Assembly: GCA_023259115.1 (NCBI GenBank)
Contig: JAHFQW010000018.1
Span: 1 to 32,064, forward strand
Reading direction: 5' to 3'
Origin: an archaeon
GTDB taxonomy: Archaea; Nanobdellota; Nanobdellia; Woesearchaeales; GW2011-AR9
Length of the DNA stretch: 32,064 nucleotides
The notes beneath the pieces were generated by a model that did not search any database, had not been told where the DNA came from, and worked only from the letters and a program-made list of their open reading frames with translations. The translations under genes were made by a program, and so were the position numbers. This document shows, one piece after another, positions 29,082-32,064 of the stretch. How positions within the stretch are numbered: position 1 is the stretch's first letter; each line of letters begins with the position of its first letter.

Positions 29082-31123
29082 AGTATGCAGATGTTCCTAT
29101 TTTGATGTATCATGATATTGGATTGGCAACGAGTGAGTGGTGTGTGTCTGAAGAAAATTTTACGCAACAGATGATGCTGTTGAAACAGAGGGGATATCGC
29201 ACGATGAGTTTATCTGAGTTGAAAGAGGGGGTGGAGGAAGAGATTGAGGGGAGAGGGCGAGCGCTTGTAGGAAACGCGGTGGTTATTACGTTTGATGATG
29301 CGCGGCGGGGAGTGTATAGTGTTGCGTATCCGTTGTTGCAGCGTTTGGGGTTTAAGGCTACTATATATATAGTGCCAAAATGGATTGAGGGGGAGGGTGT
29401 TCCACGTGAGGAGTTGTATTCTGGGTTTTTGAATTGGAATCAATTACGAGATTTGGCATTGGCGGGTTGGGAGATGGGGAGCCATTCGCTGAAACATCAA
29501 GATTTGAGGGTTCTTTCTGAGGAACAGTTAGTAACGGATTTGATGGAGGCGCAGGGTATAATTCATCGCCAGACGATGCAACATGCTCGGCATTTTTGTT
29601 ATCCTTATGGGAAATATACTGAATCGGTTTTGCAGATTGTACAGAAGAGGTATAGTACGGGTGTGAGTGTGCATAAAGGTTTTGCGAAGAAACGAGGAGA
29701 ATTTGCACGGCAGTGGGTGTTGCGGAATACGACGCTTTCTTTGTTTGAGCGGTTGCTCTCTCGACCAAGGATATCTTTGTGTATGATTGTGAAAAATGAA
29801 GAGCAGTTTTTAGGTGATTGTTTGAAATCGGTTGCGGGGTTGGTTGATGAGATGATTGTTGTTGATACGGGTTCGGTTGATGGGACTAAAGAAATTGCGC
29901 TTAACGCGGGAGCTAGAGTGTTTGATTTTGGGTGGTGTAATGATTTTTCTTCTGCACGCAATGAAGCGTTGAAGTATGTGACAGGGGATTGGATTTTAGT
30001 ATTGGATGCGGATGAGGTGCTGGTGCGGGAAGATCATGGAGTGATTTTAGAGGCGGTGAATGAGTGGGGGGTGAGTGGGTATCGTGTTCTTACAAAGAAT
30101 TATAGCAATCAGTCGGGGGTGAGTAATTGGGTTGCTTGTGCTGCAAATGAGGTGTATGCCCAAGGGTTTTCTGGCTGGCATCCTTCGTTGAAAGTGAGGT
30201 TGTTTCAGAAGCGCGAGGGAGTGATCTTTGAAGGAGCAGTGCATGAGATGGTGGATGGTTCTATTACTGGGCTGAAGGGAAGAATCGAGGAGTTACCTGT
30301 AGTGGTGCATCATTATGGAGCGTTGCGAGGTAGTGAGGATATGCGAGGGAGTAGGGGTACGAGTGAAAGGGAGAGGGAGGATAGTGGGGATAGTAAGGAT
30401 AGAGAAAATAGGGAGGAGAAGAAGAGGGAGATGTATATTGCGCTGGCGCAGAAAAAAATTGAGAATGATCCTGAAGATGGCAAGGCGTATTTTGAGTTAG
30501 GTGTGCAGTATAAAGAGAGAGGGGAATTTGGGAAAGCGGAAGAGATGCTACGCCGTGCGGTGAGTTTAGTGGGAGAGGAGACGGTGATACCTTTGCTTAA
30601 TTTAGGGATTGTGCTGCATAAACAGCAGAAGTGGCGAGAGGCGGAGAATGTGTATGCGGAGGTGGTTGAGCGAGGTAGCGGGGCGAGTGGATGCGCCGAG
30701 GCGTATTTTGGGTTAGGGTTTTGCGCGCTGCGACAGGGACGATTGAATGATGCGCGGGATGATTTTGAGAAAGCGGTGGCGGCAAAAGAAGGGTATCTGG
30801 ATGCGCTGATTAATTTAGGATCTGTCTATGAACGTTTGGAGTTGTACCCGCAAGCGATTAAGGTATTAGCTCGAGCGATTACGCTACACCCTCGTAATGG
30901 GATGGCGTATTATAATTTAGGTGTGGTATATGAGAACGTATTTGCGATTCCTAAAGCAATTATGTGTTATAAGAAAGCAATTGAACTGAGGTATGTGCGT
31001 TTGGAGGAGTTGCGGGAAAAAGTTGTGAAGATGGAGACGTTTTTGAGAGAGGAAGAGAAGCATAGGAAAGAGGAGAAGAGTTTGGATGAAGGGAAGAGAA
31101 GTTTATCTCCAAAAGAGGATTAG
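29078..31123 (+). CDS. Fusion of NodB-type deacetylase, GT2 glycosyltransferase and TPR repeats
   Basis: A 681-residue three-part protein. Residues 1-230 are a polysaccharide deacetylase: VPILMYHDIG, TFDDA (71-75), the zinc motif HSLKH (H136, H140) and CYPYGKY. Residues 231-410 are a GT2 of the kind found with TPRs: RISLCMIVKNEE, VVDTGSVDGT (261-270) and the metal-binding LDADE (309-313), with FEGAVHEMV later. A very polar linker rich in Arg/Glu/Ser (about 420-450) leads to about five TPR units (about 455-640) and a Lys/Glu tail. It has no signal peptide or membrane span, so action inside the cell on a lipid-linked or soluble glycan is implied. Its ATG overlaps the kinase-fusion stop. Its stop overlaps the convergent helicase gene by 4 bases. 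Confidence 0.88.
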   Translation: MKYADVPILMYHDIGLATSEWCVSEENFTQQMMLLKQRGYRTMSLSELKEGVEEEIEGRGRALVGNAVVITFDDARRGVYSVAYPLLQRLGFKATIYIVPKWIEGEGVPREELYSGFLNWNQLRDLALAGWEMGSHSLKHQDLRVLSEEQLVTDLMEAQGIIHRQTMQHARHFCYPYGKYTESVLQIVQKRYSTGVSVHKGFAKKRGEFARQWVLRNTTLSLFERLLSRPRISLCMIVKNEEQFLGDCLKSVAGLVDEMIVVDTGSVDGTKEIALNAGARVFDFGWCNDFSSARNEALKYVTGDWILVLDADEVLVREDHGVILEAVNEWGVSGYRVLTKNYSNQSGVSNWVACAANEVYAQGFSGWHPSLKVRLFQKREGVIFEGAVHEMVDGSITGLKGRIEELPVVVHHYGALRGSEDMRGSRGTSEREREDSGDSKDRENREEKKREMYIALAQKKIENDPEDGKAYFELGVQYKERGEFGKAEEMLRRAVSLVGEETVIPLLNLGIVLHKQQKWREAENVYAEVVERGSGASGCAEAYFGLGFCALRQGRLNDARDDFEKAVAAKEGYLDALINLGSVYERLELYPQAIKVLARAITLHPRNGMAYYNLGVVYENVFAIPKAIMCYKKAIELRYVRLEELREKVVKMETFLREEEKHRKEEKSLDEGKRSLSPKED

Positions 31124-31776
31124 TAAAATTCTGTTTTGCCTTCGAGCTGGATGCCTTGGTTGAGTTTGATGGGACGCCAGCTGTCTTGCACGAGTGTGGC
31201 ATCAAGCCAGTTGGCGAGTTCTTGGGGATTGCCGATGGTTGCGGAGAGACCGATGAGTTGGGGTCTTATGAGCATTTTGAGCAGAGTGAGAATGATTTCT
31301 AAAGTGGGGCCTCTACTTGGGTCGTTGAGAAGATGGATTTCATCGATGACTACGGTTTTGATTTCGTTGAGCCAAGAGACACGATGCCGGAGAAGGGAGT
31401 CGAGTTTTTCGGTTGTGAGAATTAAGAGGTGGTAGTTTGCAAGATAAGGAGAGTCGGAGTCGATGTCGCCGGTGGCTATGGTGACTTTGAATTCGGTTGA
31501 CTGGAAGAGAGCTTGATATTCTTTGAATTTTTCGTTGGCAAGAGCTTTGAGGGGGACGAGGTAGATGGCTTTGCTTGATTTTGTGGTGTTGAATGTGTTG
31601 CAGATAGCCATGGTGGCGATGAGGGTTTTGCCGGAGGCGGTGGGAGCGCAGATCAGTTGGGATTTATGTTTTAGGAGGTCGGCGTGGATGGCTTTTTCTT
31701 GGATGGGGGTAAGAGAGCTGAGTTTAGAGTAGAATTGGTGGAAGTACGTGGGAAGGGGGAGGTCTTTTGGGTTCAT
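31120..31776 (-). CDS. Ski2/Hel308-type helicase, first RecA domain only
   Basis: A 218-residue protein containing all motifs of the first helicase domain: Q-motif TPIQ (23-26), Walker A APTASGKT (44-51), VPLKALANEK, TTEKLDSLLR, DEIH (145-148) and SAT (178-180). It ends with DSWRPIKLNQGIQLEGKTEFY, where Hel308 family members (about 700 residues) continue into the second RecA, winged-helix and ratchet domains. The stop codon is followed directly by the convergent gene, so there is no hidden continuation here. Either the enzyme is split and the rest is elsewhere, or it is a truncated relic; the intact motifs favour a split. TATAATAG about 28 bases upstream of ATG 31776 suggests a leaderless start. 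Confidence 0.85.
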   Translation of the reverse strand: MNPKDLPLPTYFHQFYSKLSSLTPIQEKAIHADLLKHKSQLICAPTASGKTLIATMAICNTFNTTKSSKAIYLVPLKALANEKFKEYQALFQSTEFKVTIATGDIDSDSPYLANYHLLILTTEKLDSLLRHRVSWLNEIKTVVIDEIHLLNDPSRGPTLEIILTLLKMLIRPQLIGLSATIGNPQELANWLDATLVQDSWRPIKLNQGIQLEGKTEFY

Positions 31777-31803
31777 ACTAGCGTATCTGGGGAGAACTAT
31801 TAT

Positions 31804-32056
31804 AGAAGGGTTTGATTAACTTTATAAAACTTGTCAAACCCCTCTAAGAAGTATACCAACGAACCTATTTTTTAATTAAAATAGTTATGTTCGTTGTACA
31901 AGAAAACAAACAACGATTTGTTTTCTGTACAGAAAATAAGTTATTTCTTATTTTCTTGTATATACAAAGGCACTAGCTATTTTTGGAATTAATTAGTGCC
32001 TTTGGTATACTTTGAATAATTGATGAATAATAGGGGTTATTCAAAGTCCTCTATAT
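31804..32056. repeat. Composite array of six palindromic elements
   Basis: In order: type A hairpin GGGTTTGA/TCAAACCC (31808-31815, 31834-31841); CAACGAAC/GTTCGTTG with inner CTATTTT/AAAATAG (31857-31896); GAAAACAAA/TTTGTTTTC (31902-31910, 31917-31925); GAAAATAAG/CTTATTTTC (31932-31940, 31947-31955), sharing TGTAC with the previous one; AAAGGCACTA/TAGTGCCTTT (31966-31975, 31994-32003) flanked by TATAC/GTATA; and type B ACTTTGAATAA/TTATTCAAAGT (32009-32019, 32037-32047). TATACC (31852) and GGTATA (32004) bracket the middle four. No coding frame is supported between 31777 and the window's end. Confidence 0.85.
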
Positions 32057-32064
32057 ATACCAAT

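Noticed and set aside
31804-32056. Possible CRISPR array
   Set aside because: The palindromes differ in sequence, spacing is irregular and no identical repeat with unique spacers or cas gene is present.

Overview
The window looks like a chromosomal segment of a small-genome archaeon, most plausibly a DPANN lineage of the Woesearchaeota/Pacearchaeota kind; that placement is inference. Archaeal markers are RadB recombinase, archaeal-type ribosomal protein uS2, the zinc-ribbon/HTH factor MBF1, an AglB-type oligosaccharyltransferase, a Mtq2/HemK2-like methyltransferase joined to an archaeal COG2112-like kinase, and a Ski2/Hel308-type helicase domain. Many start codons lie about 23-34 bases after an AT-rich TATA-like box with no Shine-Dalgarno sequence, suggesting leaderless mRNAs; a few genes (MBF1, uS2, the gene at 22723) do have Shine-Dalgarno sites. 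The + strand is G+T-rich throughout whichever strand carries the genes, so - strand proteins are rich in Thr/His/Gln/Asn and + strand proteins in Gly/Val/Glu/Arg.

Layout: 1-8.2 kb (- strand) is a surface glycosylation block: a partial methyltransferase, two GT4 glycosyltransferases, a DUF2304 protein, a dolichyl-phosphate-sugar-synthase-like GT2, and an oligosaccharyltransferase with a parvulin domain at its C-terminus. 8.3-11.5 kb (- strand) is a two-gene ATP-citrate lyase operon. 11.7-12.6 kb (+) has an unrecognised small protein and MBF1. 12.75-20.9 kb (- strand) is a membrane and glycan block: PAP2 phosphatase, UbiA-family prenyl-phosphate transferase resembling DPPR synthase, an ArnT/PMT-like GT-C, a membrane-anchored thioredoxin, a processive GT2 and two Stt3-like polytopic proteins. 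21.1-31.1 kb (+) has RadB, uS2, a hypothetical, YvcK, a HAD hydrolase, a sugar nucleotidyltransferase, a leucine-rich-repeat lipoprotein, the methyltransferase-kinase fusion and a deacetylase-GT2-TPR fusion. 31.1-31.8 kb (-) is a helicase gene that stops after the first RecA domain.

The glycan genes fit one pathway: lipid-linked sugars are made (GT2, UbiA/PAP2), assembled (GT4, GT2), transferred to protein (STT3) and further decorated by GT-C enzymes and deacetylase.

The most unusual non-coding feature is a set of short, mostly perfect palindromes. Two adjacent hairpins sit in frame inside a GT4 gene (1631-1721). Related hairpins recur at 31804-32056, where they are split by about 158 bp made almost wholly of other hairpins with TATACC/GGTATA ends. 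Half copies lie at the 3' ends of two genes (12737, 14169). A second hairpin cluster fills 3877-4236. This resembles the behaviour of Rickettsia palindromic elements, but in an archaeon.
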